Shown here: piece after piece, positions 19,966-28,385 of the stretch | Layout of the letters: every line of letters starts with the position of its first letter | Numbering within the stretch: position 1 is the stretch's first letter | Origin: Bacillus sp. CH140a_4T | Lineage (GTDB): Bacteria > Bacillota > Bacilli > Bacillales > Bacillaceae_G | NCBI RefSeq assembly: GCF_008923725.1 | Contig: NZ_WBPF01000013.1 | Location: 62,001-126,000 of the forward strand | Direction: 5' to 3' | DNA length: 64,000 nucleotides | The notes under the pieces: generated by a model | Database searches by the model: none | What the model was told of the DNA's origin: nothing | What the model saw: the letters and a program-made list of their open reading frames with translations, nothing else | Position numbers and translations under genes: made by a program

Positions 19966-20544
19966 CTATTTTGAGTTTACAAAAGCAGCTCTATTTTTCC
20001 AGAAATAATCCCACCCTGAAATAACAGTAAAGATTAATGCAATCCATATAAAGATATCAGCAACTGGGATATGGATTAAATTTAAAGGTACATCGTGTAA
20101 TAAATACGCCGCAATTGCAATAATTTGTGTCCACGTCTTAATTTTCCCTAACTGATTTGCTGCCACTACTTCTCCCGTTCCAGCAAGTACAAGGCGTAAA
20201 CCAGTTACTGCAAACTCACGACTGATAATTACAATAACGATCCAAGCAGGTACGTATTGCATCTCAACTAACGTGATAAGTGCTGCTGAAACAAGTAATT
20301 TATCAGCTAACGGATCAAGGAACTTTCCTAAATTCGTTACAAGATTATACTTTCTTGCGTAGTATCCATCAATCCAATCTGTAGCCGAAGCAATAATAAA
20401 GATAAGTGCCCCAACTAAATGTTGAATTGGTAAATCAACATCACCAATTGTGTATGAGCCCCAATCAAATGGTGCTAACATAATTACCATAAAAATTGGA
20501 ATTAAGAAGATTCTAGATATTGTAATTTTATTTGGTAAATTCAC
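19966..20544 (-). CDS. pgsA: phosphatidylglycerophosphate synthase PgsA
   Basis: PgsA makes phosphatidylglycerophosphate from CDP-diacylglycerol and glycerol-3-phosphate in the membrane, the committed step to phosphatidylglycerol. The CDP-alcohol phosphatidyltransferase signature is complete: DG, AR, then G, D and D, within [12 protein letters not shown] and [10 protein letters not shown] (residues about 60-90). Several hydrophobic membrane segments are present in the 192 residues. It starts with GTG, supported by GGAGG 7 nt upstream. In Bacillus the gene is essential. The upstream rodZ-like gene ends in a terminator, so some expression must come from read-through or a local promoter. Confidence 0.96.
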   Translation of the reverse strand: MNLPNKITISRIFLIPIFMVIMLAPFDWGSYTIGDVDLPIQHLVGALIFIIASATDWIDGYYARKYNLVTNLGKFLDPLADKLLVSAALITLVEMQYVPAWIVIVIISREFAVTGLRLVLAGTGEVVAANQLGKIKTWTQIIAIAAYLLHDVPLNLIHIPVADIFIWIALIFTVISGWDYFWKNRAAFVNSK

Positions 20545-20581
20545 AGCTATTCCTCCATCATATCAAAAACATTTGTTCATT

Positions 20582-20606
20582 GAAAAAAGTCATCGAAGCG
20601 ATGACT
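20582..20606 (-). terminator. terminator after the rodZ-like gene
   Basis: AGTCATCG-CTT-CGATGACT followed by TTTTTTC on the minus strand, immediately after the stop codon. Confidence 0.82.
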
Positions 20607-20607
20607 G

Positions 20608-21519
20608 TTATTGTGCAGGTTGCTCTATCCCTTGGTTTTTTATCACCAATCTTTGGTGAAGTTCTTTTCCAGTATCCAATGGGTAAGCGACCACTTGGCC
20701 ATTCAGTTTAACTTCAACATTCGTTGCATTCCCAATATTAAGTCGCACTTCTTTTACTGTTGATACATCATGTTTTTCTACTTGACCCTCTTGTACTGTA
20801 GTGTTTAGAATCACATTCCCCGCATCATCTTTAACATCTACATAACTCGCACCTTTACTCGATATTTCCAGTTCTAATGTTTTATTATTATGAATTTCCA
20901 AAGTAGATACTATACCAGTTGTTCCAACTACTTTCACTTCTTCTTTTCCAGTTGGCTGTGCTGGTTGTTCCTCTTTCTTTGGCTCTTCTTTCTTTGGCTC
21001 TTCTTTTTTCGGCTCTTCCGCTTTCACTTCATCTTTCTTCGTATCTAACGGAGAGTTTTCTGCTTTTTTAACTTCAATTTTCTCACTTTGAGCATTCGGA
21101 ACTTTCTCATCACCTTTTCCAGTTAACACTTGGAAAACAAACCAAATTACCACTCCAAATGCAATTACTAACAGCGCAACTAAAATTTTCGGCATGTGAT
21201 CTGCAATTGGCCATGATGAAGATTTTTGCATTGTTTCTTGCGTTTTTTGTCCTGTTGATACTTGTGGAACGTCGCGTTTTTCAGATTGTGGTATCGTACT
21301 CTGATATTCTACAAGCAGTTCCTCTCCATTTAAGCCAACCGCATCTGCGTATTGTTTAATGAATGCACGCGCATAAAAAGCTCCTGGCAATACATCATAA
21401 TTGCCTTCCTCAATCGCTACTAAATGGCGTTTTTGAATTTTTGTAATCTCATGCAGCTGATCCATAGACAAGCCTTTCGTTCCTCTTGCTTCTTTCAGCT
21501 TTTGTCCTAATTCTGTCAC
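20608..21519 (-). CDS. ymfM: RodZ-like helix-turn-helix membrane protein (YmfM)
   Basis: This resembles RodZ, which links MreB to the cell-elongation machinery. An N-terminal Cro/C1-type HTH (about 5-65) is followed by one membrane helix (about 110-130). A charged periplasmic-side linker carries repeated EEPKK units (about 170-195), and a C-terminal DUF4115 β-domain follows. I chose the GTG at 21519 because GAGGTG lies 6 nt upstream; an earlier in-frame GTG is part of that Shine-Dalgarno. The product is 303 residues. Neighbours ymfK upstream and pgsA downstream match B. subtilis. Confidence 0.88.
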   Translation of the reverse strand: MTELGQKLKEARGTKGLSMDQLHEITKIQKRHLVAIEEGNYDVLPGAFYARAFIKQYADAVGLNGEELLVEYQSTIPQSEKRDVPQVSTGQKTQETMQKSSSWPIADHMPKILVALLVIAFGVVIWFVFQVLTGKGDEKVPNAQSEKIEVKKAENSPLDTKKDEVKAEEPKKEEPKKEEPKKEEQPAQPTGKEEVKVVGTTGIVSTLEIHNNKTLELEISSKGASYVDVKDDAGNVILNTTVQEGQVEKHDVSTVKEVRLNIGNATNVEVKLNGQVVAYPLDTGKELHQRLVIKNQGIEQPAQ

Positions 21520-21540
21520 TACTAACACCTCAATATTTCT

Positions 21541-22326
21541 TTAAAAGTCAAACATAGAGAAATTATTTTGCGTACCTTGCTCAATTTCATCTACTAAATT
21601 ATATTGAATTTCTTCGTCATAATCGTTACGTAACTCGATAATATAATCAAAATCATCCAATGTGTATTCTGACTGGCTCACAAATACATCAGGATGTTCC
21701 ACAACTTTCGTTGCAGGCAATCTCATAATTTCACGAACAAGCTGCCAATGCCTTTCGTTAGCACGCTTTGTTGACACGATTCCATCTAAGATGAAAATAT
21801 TGTCGTCGCTATACTCGTCTTCAATCAATTGACTACGAACCGTTTGCTTAATAAGAGTAGATGATACAAATAACCATCTTTTATTTGCACAAACACTTGC
21901 GGCAACAATGGATTCTGTTTTTCCGACACGAGGCATTCCTCGTATCCCGATTAGTTTATGACCTTCTTTTTTCATTATTTCAGCCATAAAGTCTACAAGT
22001 AACCCTAATTCATCACGCACAAACCGAAATGTCTTCTTATCATCTGCATCTCGTTGTATGTACCTACCATGTCTAACCGCTAGCTTATCTCTTAGCTTTG
22101 GGGGACGATATTTCGTTACCGTTATGTTATCCATCGTATTTAAAATTGATTCAAGTCTAGAGATTTGCTCTTGATTATCGCACATAAGGAGTAATCCACG
22201 TCGTGCGTTATCTACACCATTAATTGTGACAATATTAATGCCGAGCATACCGATTAACGAAGAAACGTCACCAAGCAAGCCAGGTCGGTTTTTATGTATT
22301 TCATATTCAAAATACCATTCAATCAT
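21541..22326 (-). CDS. ymfK: DUF3388 protein YmfK with ACT-like and P-loop regions
   Basis: The function is unknown. Residues about 1-75 resemble an ACT-like regulatory fold (FEYEIHKNRPGLLGDVSSL is typical of ACT starts). A Walker A-type loop, GMPRVGKTES, follows near residues 130-139, and then an ATPase-like region with ILDG. The C terminus is acidic. This suggests an NTP-binding protein controlled by a small ligand; that is inference. The 261-residue gene sits between ymfJ and the rodZ-like gene as in B. subtilis, 22 nt upstream of the latter, so they are likely co-transcribed. Confidence 0.85.
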   Translation of the reverse strand: MIEWYFEYEIHKNRPGLLGDVSSLIGMLGINIVTINGVDNARRGLLLMCDNQEQISRLESILNTMDNITVTKYRPPKLRDKLAVRHGRYIQRDADDKKTFRFVRDELGLLVDFMAEIMKKEGHKLIGIRGMPRVGKTESIVAASVCANKRWLFVSSTLIKQTVRSQLIEDEYSDDNIFILDGIVSTKRANERHWQLVREIMRLPATKVVEHPDVFVSQSEYTLDDFDYIIELRNDYDEEIQYNLVDEIEQGTQNNFSMFDF

Positions 22327-22432
22327 CCAAGATCACTCCCCTTGCTTACTTTACACCTACGTACTATATTATATGATTTCACCTTAATAGGGAAGCTAAA
22401 TGTATAATCTAACCCGCGTTATTATTATACAA

Positions 22433-22466
22433 AAAAAATAGAGAGGAGAATCTCCTCTCTATTTTT
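22433..22466 (-). terminator. terminator after ymfJ
   Basis: A near-perfect palindrome (AATAGAGAGGAGA with its complement) followed by a T-run sits at the ymfJ stop codon. Confidence 0.82.
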
Positions 22467-22714
22467 TACTTATGCTGTACGAACTTCACCATTAAGTTTG
22501 CGATTGTATGTTGCTCTTGTTCATCAGCAACTTTCCAAAGCTCAGACAATAATTTCTCTTGATCGTTGCGCGCTTCTACTTCATTTGCTAAATAATCTCC
22601 AACACGAAATGCCATATCTGATACAGCACCACCATCAAGACCTTTTCCTGATGCCTGTTCTAAACGTTCTCCTAAAAAGCTCTTCCATTGATCAAAATTA
22701 TCTAAAACTGACAT
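22466..22714 (-). CDS. ymfJ: DUF3243 protein YmfJ
   Basis: This is a small conserved Bacillus protein of unknown function. I chose the ATG at 22714 (MSVLDNFDQWK), with GAGGTG 7 nt upstream, giving 82 residues; an upstream in-frame start has no ribosome binding site. It is mostly predicted helix with a GGAVSD segment in the middle, no cysteines and no membrane helix. It lies between ymfI and ymfK as in B. subtilis and ends in its own terminator. Confidence 0.85.
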   Translation of the reverse strand: MSVLDNFDQWKSFLGERLEQASGKGLDGGAVSDMAFRVGDYLANEVEARNDQEKLLSELWKVADEQEQHTIANLMVKFVQHK

Positions 22715-22789
22715 GTTTAAGCACCTCACTACTTAGTAATAGAATCATGCTTAATTTGTACAGTTTTTCATTTTTTATGTAAGAAATTT

Positions 22790-23503
22790 TTAGCAATGCC
22801 AACCACCATTTACTCCGATAATTTGTCCAGTTATGTAAGATGCACCTGGTGATACGAGGAATGACACTGTTTTTGCTACTTCTTCTGGTAATCCCAACCT
22901 GCCTAACGGAATCTCTTCAGCAATTTCATTCTTATCCTCTTCTGAAAATACATGTAACATTTCCGTTTCAATTGCACCTGGTGCCACCGCGTTAACCCTT
23001 AATCCACTTAATGAAACTTCTTTTGCTAAAGCTTTCACATATGAATTTTGTGCACCTTTTACCATCGAGTAAAGCACTTCACATGATGCACCAATTTGGC
23101 CCCATATAGACGAAACAAGTACAATATTACCGCTTCTCCGCTGAATCATAGATGGCAATGCCATTGATAATAGTTTATAGATGCTCTTTACTTGAAGTTC
23201 TACCATATAATCCAATTCATCGTTCGTTACATCTGTTACGAGTCCAAATATACTCTTCCCAGCTGCATATACGATAACATCAAGAGGCTGTTCAACTTGT
23301 CCCCACAATTGCTCTGCTCCATCAGCAGAAGCCAAATTGGCTTGAACGGGAATCACTTCACCCCATTCTTTCTGCAACTCATTCACTTTCTCTTCACCGT
23401 TATTATAATGAACATATACTGTATATCCATCTTGAATTAATTGTTTTGAAATAGCAGAGCCAATCCCTCCGCTCCCTCCAGTTACTAATGCATACTTTTT
23501 CAT
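22790..23503 (-). CDS. ymfI: short-chain dehydrogenase/reductase YmfI
   Basis: This is a FabG-like SDR oxidoreductase. The cofactor loop TGGSGGIGSAI is at residues 8-18, the catalytic Ser is in VLVSSIWG, and Tyr and Lys are in LYSMVK (YxxxK). The C-terminal PGASYITGQ is also conserved. At 237 residues it has normal length. It is not the fatty-acid-synthesis FabG by context, because no fab genes are nearby. Its substrate is unknown. It follows the ymfF-ymfH peptidase pair after a strong hairpin, an order conserved in Bacillus, which hints at a shared pathway. Confidence 0.92.
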   Translation of the reverse strand: MKKYALVTGGSGGIGSAISKQLIQDGYTVYVHYNNGEEKVNELQKEWGEVIPVQANLASADGAEQLWGQVEQPLDVIVYAAGKSIFGLVTDVTNDELDYMVELQVKSIYKLLSMALPSMIQRRSGNIVLVSSIWGQIGASCEVLYSMVKGAQNSYVKALAKEVSLSGLRVNAVAPGAIETEMLHVFSEEDKNEIAEEIPLGRLGLPEEVAKTVSFLVSPGASYITGQIIGVNGGWHC

Positions 23504-23546
23504 AAATTCCCTCTCTTATCTCTACAAACTCATTTTCATACAACTA

Positions 23547-23596
23547 AATAATACCCTCATCTTATCATTTCTCTACGATAAGATGAGGGTATTATT
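23547..23596. terminator. long hairpin after ymfH
   Basis: A perfect 20-bp stem (AATAATACCCTCATCTTATC and its complement) with a 10-nt loop lies in the 103-nt gap between ymfH and ymfI. The stem ends in TATTATT, a weak U-tract in both directions. Confidence 0.75.
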
Positions 23597-23606
23597 ATAA
23601 AACCTT

Positions 23607-24893
23607 TTATTTCTTCGGTAAAACCTGACAAACGCTCATTCTTTCTTCTGATAATAATGTTTTCGCTACTTCTTGTAAATCTTGAACAGTTAACCCTTCT
23701 AACACCGTTAATGCTTCAAACAGGCTCGATTCATTAAATGCGTATCGTGTAAACTGATTTGCAATATATTCAGGTGAATTCAAGGAGCGTAAAAAGCCAC
23801 CTATTTTCTTTTTCTTTACTCGTTCTAATGCCGCCTCATCTAATTGATCATAATTTGTGTTTAATAAAATACCTTTCAAACGCCCTTCCAGCTCATCAGG
23901 TTGCTTCGTATCGCCGCCAACCATTGCAAAACCGAAGTTATTCTCTTCCGTATAATCATACGAGAACGAATCATCAATAAGCCCTTCATTATATAAAGAT
24001 TCGTAATGAACGGAGCTTTTCCCAAATAAATAATCTAAAAGTAGCGTAAGCGCAATTTCTTGTTTTAAAAGGGCTTCCCCTTTTTCTTTTAAATTTGTCG
24101 CTTTAATACCAACTAAACATTTAGGTGTTTGTACAGGCATTGAAATAATTTTCTTCTTTTCATTTACCTCATCTGGCTCTTCTTCAAATGAACGTACAAT
24201 TTCTGGCTGATTTTTATAATCTTTTTCCGCTTGATTTTCGCGTACTAAATCCATTGTTTTCTCTGGATCAATTGCGCCCACAACAAATAGTAACATATTG
24301 CTCGGATGATAAAACGTTTCATAACATTCATATAATAGGTCTTTCGTAATTTTACTAATAGACTCGATTGTCCCTGCAATATCAATTTTAATTGGGTGCT
24401 TTACAAACAAGCTATCAATTAATCCAAAGTATAAGCGCCAATCTGGATTATCTTGGTACATTTGAATTTCTTGTCCGATAATCCCCTTCTCTTTCTCAAC
24501 TGTTTTTTCAGAAAAGTAAGGTTCTTGTACGAAGTTTAACAATGTATTTAAATTTTGTTCTACATTTGATGTACATGAAAAAAGGTAAGCTGTTCTTGTG
24601 AAAGATGTGAAAGCATTTGCCGATGCTCCTTGTTTACTAAACAGTTGGAAAGCATCATGATCTTCTTTTTCAAATAATTTATGCTCAAGAAAATGAGCAA
24701 TTCCATCAGGCACACGAATCATTTCTTCTTTACCTAGTGGTACGAATGTATTATCCATAGAACCATATTTTGTCGTAAACGTTGCAAACGTTTTATTAAA
24801 TCCTTGCTTCGGTAAAATATATACATCTAATCCATTAGGAAGTTTTTCATAATAGAGCGTCTCTTTTAATTGCTCATAAACAATTTTCTCCAT
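23607..24893 (-). CDS. ymfH: M16 family zinc peptidase YmfH
   Basis: This is a processing peptidase of the pitrilysin/MPP family. The inverted zinc motif HFLEH is at residues about 67-71 and a downstream Glu-rich helix (KEKGIIGQEIQMYQD) supplies the third ligand. The 428-residue length fits. The gene starts directly after the ymfF stop codon, so the two are translated together. The pair resembles heterodimeric M16 enzymes in which one subunit is catalytic and the other is not; here YmfH is the catalytic one. Its natural substrate is not known to me. Confidence 0.92.
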   Translation of the reverse strand: MEKIVYEQLKETLYYEKLPNGLDVYILPKQGFNKTFATFTTKYGSMDNTFVPLGKEEMIRVPDGIAHFLEHKLFEKEDHDAFQLFSKQGASANAFTSFTRTAYLFSCTSNVEQNLNTLLNFVQEPYFSEKTVEKEKGIIGQEIQMYQDNPDWRLYFGLIDSLFVKHPIKIDIAGTIESISKITKDLLYECYETFYHPSNMLLFVVGAIDPEKTMDLVRENQAEKDYKNQPEIVRSFEEEPDEVNEKKKIISMPVQTPKCLVGIKATNLKEKGEALLKQEIALTLLLDYLFGKSSVHYESLYNEGLIDDSFSYDYTEENNFGFAMVGGDTKQPDELEGRLKGILLNTNYDQLDEAALERVKKKKIGGFLRSLNSPEYIANQFTRYAFNESSLFEALTVLEGLTVQDLQEVAKTLLSEERMSVCQVLPKK

Positions 24894-26168
24894 TTATTCT
24901 CCCTCCGTTCCTTGTAAAAAGTAAATTGTATCTAGTTCAATATTTTTAGCAACTTTCACAATCTCTTCTTTCGTCACACTTTCAATGCCTGTAAGCCATT
25001 CTTCAACCGGACGCGTACGGTCTGAAATAATGCCATGATACAGCATTTCCACAAATCCGCGTGGTGTATCAATCGCCTCTAATATTTGATTTTGAATAAC
25101 ACTTTTCGTTTGATGCATCTCTTCTTCAGAAAAATCACCATTTTGCATCGCTAACATTTGTTCTTTAATAATCTCAACAGCTTTTTCATAATTTTCCGCT
25201 TCGATTCCTGACATGACAAACAATAAGCCTTTATGACTTTCAAAGCGGGATGCCGCATAGTACGCTAAACTATTTTTTTCACGAACGTTCACGAATAACT
25301 TCGAATGAGAAAATCCTCCAAACAGTCCATTGAACAATTGCAATGCAAAATAATCTTCGTCTTTATACGTAATAAACGTTCGATAACCGATGTGTAATTT
25401 ACTTTGTTTTAATTCTTGTTTTTCAACAACTTCTTTTTCTTCATTATTTCTCTTATGAAGAAGTACATTTCTTTCCCTTGCAGGACGTGCCGAAATAGAA
25501 AAATACTTACTTACAAGATCCACTGCGTTTTCTGAAATATCACCAATAATGTATAGATCCATTTCATCTTCCGCTAACACTTTTTGATAATATTGATACA
25601 AACTTTCATTTGTAATAGAAGAAACACTCTCTTTTTTCCCATTTGCACTTAAACGATACGGTTCTACTTTGCACATTTCTTCAATTAAACGCTCGTTTGC
25701 ATAGCGCATTTTATCATCATACGTAGCTTCAATTCTTTGCAAGAGCGCTCTCTTTTCACTTTCTACGATAGAAGGTAGAAAACCGTTCCCCTCTGTTGCT
25801 GGATGTAAAACGATATCCGATAACATAGAAAGCGCTTTTTCAAATAACGGTGGTGCATCATGTAAATATACTTCATTTGCAATGTCTACATAAATAGAGA
25901 TAACATGGTCTTCTCCTTTTTTACTTACATCCACTGCCAAAGAAGATCCGTATAATTCTTCTAAATATTGACGAAGACGAATTACAGAAGGAAGCTTTTC
26001 TGTCGCACTTTGCAATACGTATGGCAATAGGGCACGCTCTGTCACCGTCTCCTCATTTAAAGGTGCCTTAAAACGAAATACAAAAGTATTTGTTTTATAT
26101 TTATCAGTTGGAATAATATGTACTCGCAAACCACCTAATTCATGTAACTGTTGTTCCATTAGTTTCAT
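24894..26168 (-). CDS. ymfF: M16 family peptidase-like protein YmfF, no HxxEH motif
   Basis: The 424-residue protein aligns in layout with YmfH (N-terminal strand, VESEKRALLQRIEA helix, C-terminal half). However, the place where HxxEH should occur reads PYVLQSATEKLP, so the zinc ligands are missing. It is probably the non-catalytic partner that helps bind peptides in a YmfF-YmfH heterodimer (inference from other M16 pairs). It is the first gene of the pair, with GGAGGG upstream. No signal peptide is present. Confidence 0.9.
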   Translation of the reverse strand: MKLMEQQLHELGGLRVHIIPTDKYKTNTFVFRFKAPLNEETVTERALLPYVLQSATEKLPSVIRLRQYLEELYGSSLAVDVSKKGEDHVISIYVDIANEVYLHDAPPLFEKALSMLSDIVLHPATEGNGFLPSIVESEKRALLQRIEATYDDKMRYANERLIEEMCKVEPYRLSANGKKESVSSITNESLYQYYQKVLAEDEMDLYIIGDISENAVDLVSKYFSISARPARERNVLLHKRNNEEKEVVEKQELKQSKLHIGYRTFITYKDEDYFALQLFNGLFGGFSHSKLFVNVREKNSLAYYAASRFESHKGLLFVMSGIEAENYEKAVEIIKEQMLAMQNGDFSEEEMHQTKSVIQNQILEAIDTPRGFVEMLYHGIISDRTRPVEEWLTGIESVTKEEIVKVAKNIELDTIYFLQGTEGE

Positions 26169-26330
26169 TTATAGCCCTCCTTTACGTATGTAGGAATATT
26201 CCTCTTCAATATACAGTTTTTAGAAATGAAAAATCAACTTTTCTTCCTCACTATACTTACATTAGGCTCTTTCTAAAAACTTTCATTTGTAAGGAACATA
26301 GTAAAATTCCGTATTAAATATAGTCTATGT

Positions 26331-26362
26331 AAAAAAGCCCGCACTAATGTGCGAGCTTTTTT
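26331..26362 (-). terminator. terminator after nupQ
   Basis: AAAAAAGCCCGCAC and GTGCGAGCTTTTTT form a stem with a TAAT loop at the end of the nucleoside-transporter operon. Confidence 0.85.
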
Positions 26363-26366
26363 ATAC

Positions 26367-27326
26367 TTATCGTTTTCCTTTTTCATATGGCGTTCCTAAC
26401 GCTTTCGGGGCTTCAGAACGACCTACAAAACCAACAAGCGCTAATATTGTGAATACATACGGTAATATCGTTAATAAAACACTCGGAATTTGATCTAATA
26501 CAGGAATTGTTCCACCTGTTACACTTAACGATTGTGCAAAACCAAAGAATAACGCTGCACCTAATGCACCTAGTGGATTCCACTTCCCAAAGATCATAGC
26601 AGCTAATGCTAAGAAACCTTGTCCAGTAATAGTTGCCCCTGAGAAGTTATTAGAAATTGACATTGCAAAAATTGCTCCACCAATTCCAGCAAACACACCT
26701 GATATACAAACACCAATATAGCGCATTTTATATACGTTAATCCCCATCGTATCAGCTGCCATTGGATGCTCACCAACCGCACGAAGACGAAGACCAAACG
26801 GTGTTTTATAAATAACATACCAAACAACGAATGCTAAAATAATAGCAATATACGACGTTATCGGTACGTTAGAGAAGAATATTTTTCCTAAAACCGGAAT
26901 ATCCGAAAGGCCTGGAATATCAATCTTTTCAATACGGTACTGAATAAAGTCAGTCTGTCCTTTATCAAAAATCTTCTTAATTGCAAATACCGTTAATCCA
27001 AGAGCTAAGAAGTTAATCGCTACACCACTTACAACTTGATCCGCTCGGAATGTAATAGATGCTACCGCATGAAGTAATGCAAATAACCCACTACCAATTG
27101 CCGCAAATAATAACGCAATCCACGGAGTCATCGTTCCCCAAGTATCACCCATTAATAAGTTTGTAACAACTCCAATAAATGCACCAAATAGCATTAGTCC
27201 TTCTAATCCGATATTTACAACACCCGATCGTTCACTAAATACACCACCTAGTGCTGTAAAAATTATAGGTGCTGATGTATATAACGTACCCGTCACAAGA
27301 ATGGCTAATATATCCAAAAAGCTCAT
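26367..27326 (-). CDS. nupQ: nucleoside ABC transporter permease (NupQ-like)
   Basis: This is a membrane subunit of the BmpA-type nucleoside importer, BPD-transp-2 family (319 residues, about eight to ten hydrophobic helices). The conserved GGVFSERSGVVNIGLEGLML near residue 27 is diagnostic of this permease type. It follows nupP without a gap. With NupN, NupO and NupP it would make a complete importer. B. subtilis NupNOPQ transports guanosine, which agrees with the guanine riboswitch at the head of this operon. Confidence 0.92.
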   Translation of the reverse strand: MSFLDILAILVTGTLYTSAPIIFTALGGVFSERSGVVNIGLEGLMLFGAFIGVVTNLLMGDTWGTMTPWIALLFAAIGSGLFALLHAVASITFRADQVVSGVAINFLALGLTVFAIKKIFDKGQTDFIQYRIEKIDIPGLSDIPVLGKIFFSNVPITSYIAIILAFVVWYVIYKTPFGLRLRAVGEHPMAADTMGINVYKMRYIGVCISGVFAGIGGAIFAMSISNNFSGATITGQGFLALAAMIFGKWNPLGALGAALFFGFAQSLSVTGGTIPVLDQIPSVLLTILPYVFTILALVGFVGRSEAPKALGTPYEKGKR

Positions 27327-28385
27327 TTATTTCCCCTCCTTGCTCATGCGTGTAAGCGCCCATCTTAACACATAACTACATGCAACAAAGAAGATGATAC
27401 ATGCAATAATCACATTAATAAGCTCTGATGGTACATCTGCCTCAAAGTTCATTTGAGGGGAAGCACTTTTCAAACCACCAAATAATAAAGCTGAAAGGAT
27501 AATACCAAACGGATTATTCCCTCCAAGTAAGGCTACGGCAATCCCGTCGAATCCTACTCCTGTAAACGAAGACATCGCCGTCATACTTTGGAATGTCCCT
27601 AACCCTTCCATCGCTCCACCAATCCCCGCAAATGCACCAGCAATTGTCATAGAGAATACTACATTGCGAGAAACTTTCATACCAGCATATTTGGAAGCAT
27701 GTTGATTAAATCCTACCGACTTTAATTCATAACCTAAAGTTGTTCGATCTAATAAGAACCACATTAAAATAGCGATTAAAATTGCTACAACAATTCCCCA
27801 GTGAAGGCGCGAACCGTCAGTGATGGTAGCAAGCCAGTCTGAAGATAATGACGCACTCTCTTTGATGTCGTACGTTTTATCATTACCTTCGTGCAAGAAA
27901 CGCTTAATAATGTCATATGTTACGTATAACGCAATATAGTTCATCATAATTGTTACAATAACTTCATTAACTTGAAATTTCCCCTTTAAATATCCAGGGA
28001 TGAAACCCCAAATTCCACCTACCAATGCTGCAAATAAAATTGATAACGGAATGTGAAGAACAGCTGGTAGCGAAACTGCATAACCGAACCAAACTGCCGC
28101 AAGCCAACCAACTAGTAATTGACCCTCTACCCCGATATTAAATAAACCTGTACGAAATGCAAATGCCACTGATAAGCCGGCAAGAATAAGCGGTATCATT
28201 GTACGAAGCGTTTCACCGATTGCACTTGGACTACCGAACATCCCTGTCCAAAGTGCACTATAACCAACTATTGGATCATAGCCACTTACTAGCATTACAA
28301 TTGCTCCGACAAGTAAGCCGAAAATAACGGATAGTACTGGGACTAAAATATTTATCGTTCGTTCTGTTAAAAGTTTTTTAGCCAT
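27327..28385 (-). CDS. nupP: nucleoside ABC transporter permease (NupP-like)
   Basis: This is the second permease of the nucleoside importer, 352 residues and about ten membrane helices, with FRTGLFNIGVEGQLLVG near residue 77 as the family signature. Its start codon overlaps the nupO stop by 8 nt and its stop abuts the nupQ start, so the three are translationally coupled. GGTGGG serves as ribosome binding site. Confidence 0.92.
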   Translation of the reverse strand: MAKKLLTERTINILVPVLSVIFGLLVGAIVMLVSGYDPIVGYSALWTGMFGSPSAIGETLRTMIPLILAGLSVAFAFRTGLFNIGVEGQLLVGWLAAVWFGYAVSLPAVLHIPLSILFAALVGGIWGFIPGYLKGKFQVNEVIVTIMMNYIALYVTYDIIKRFLHEGNDKTYDIKESASLSSDWLATITDGSRLHWGIVVAILIAILMWFLLDRTTLGYELKSVGFNQHASKYAGMKVSRNVVFSMTIAGAFAGIGGAMEGLGTFQSMTAMSSFTGVGFDGIAVALLGGNNPFGIILSALLFGGLKSASPQMNFEADVPSELINVIIACIIFFVACSYVLRWALTRMSKEGK

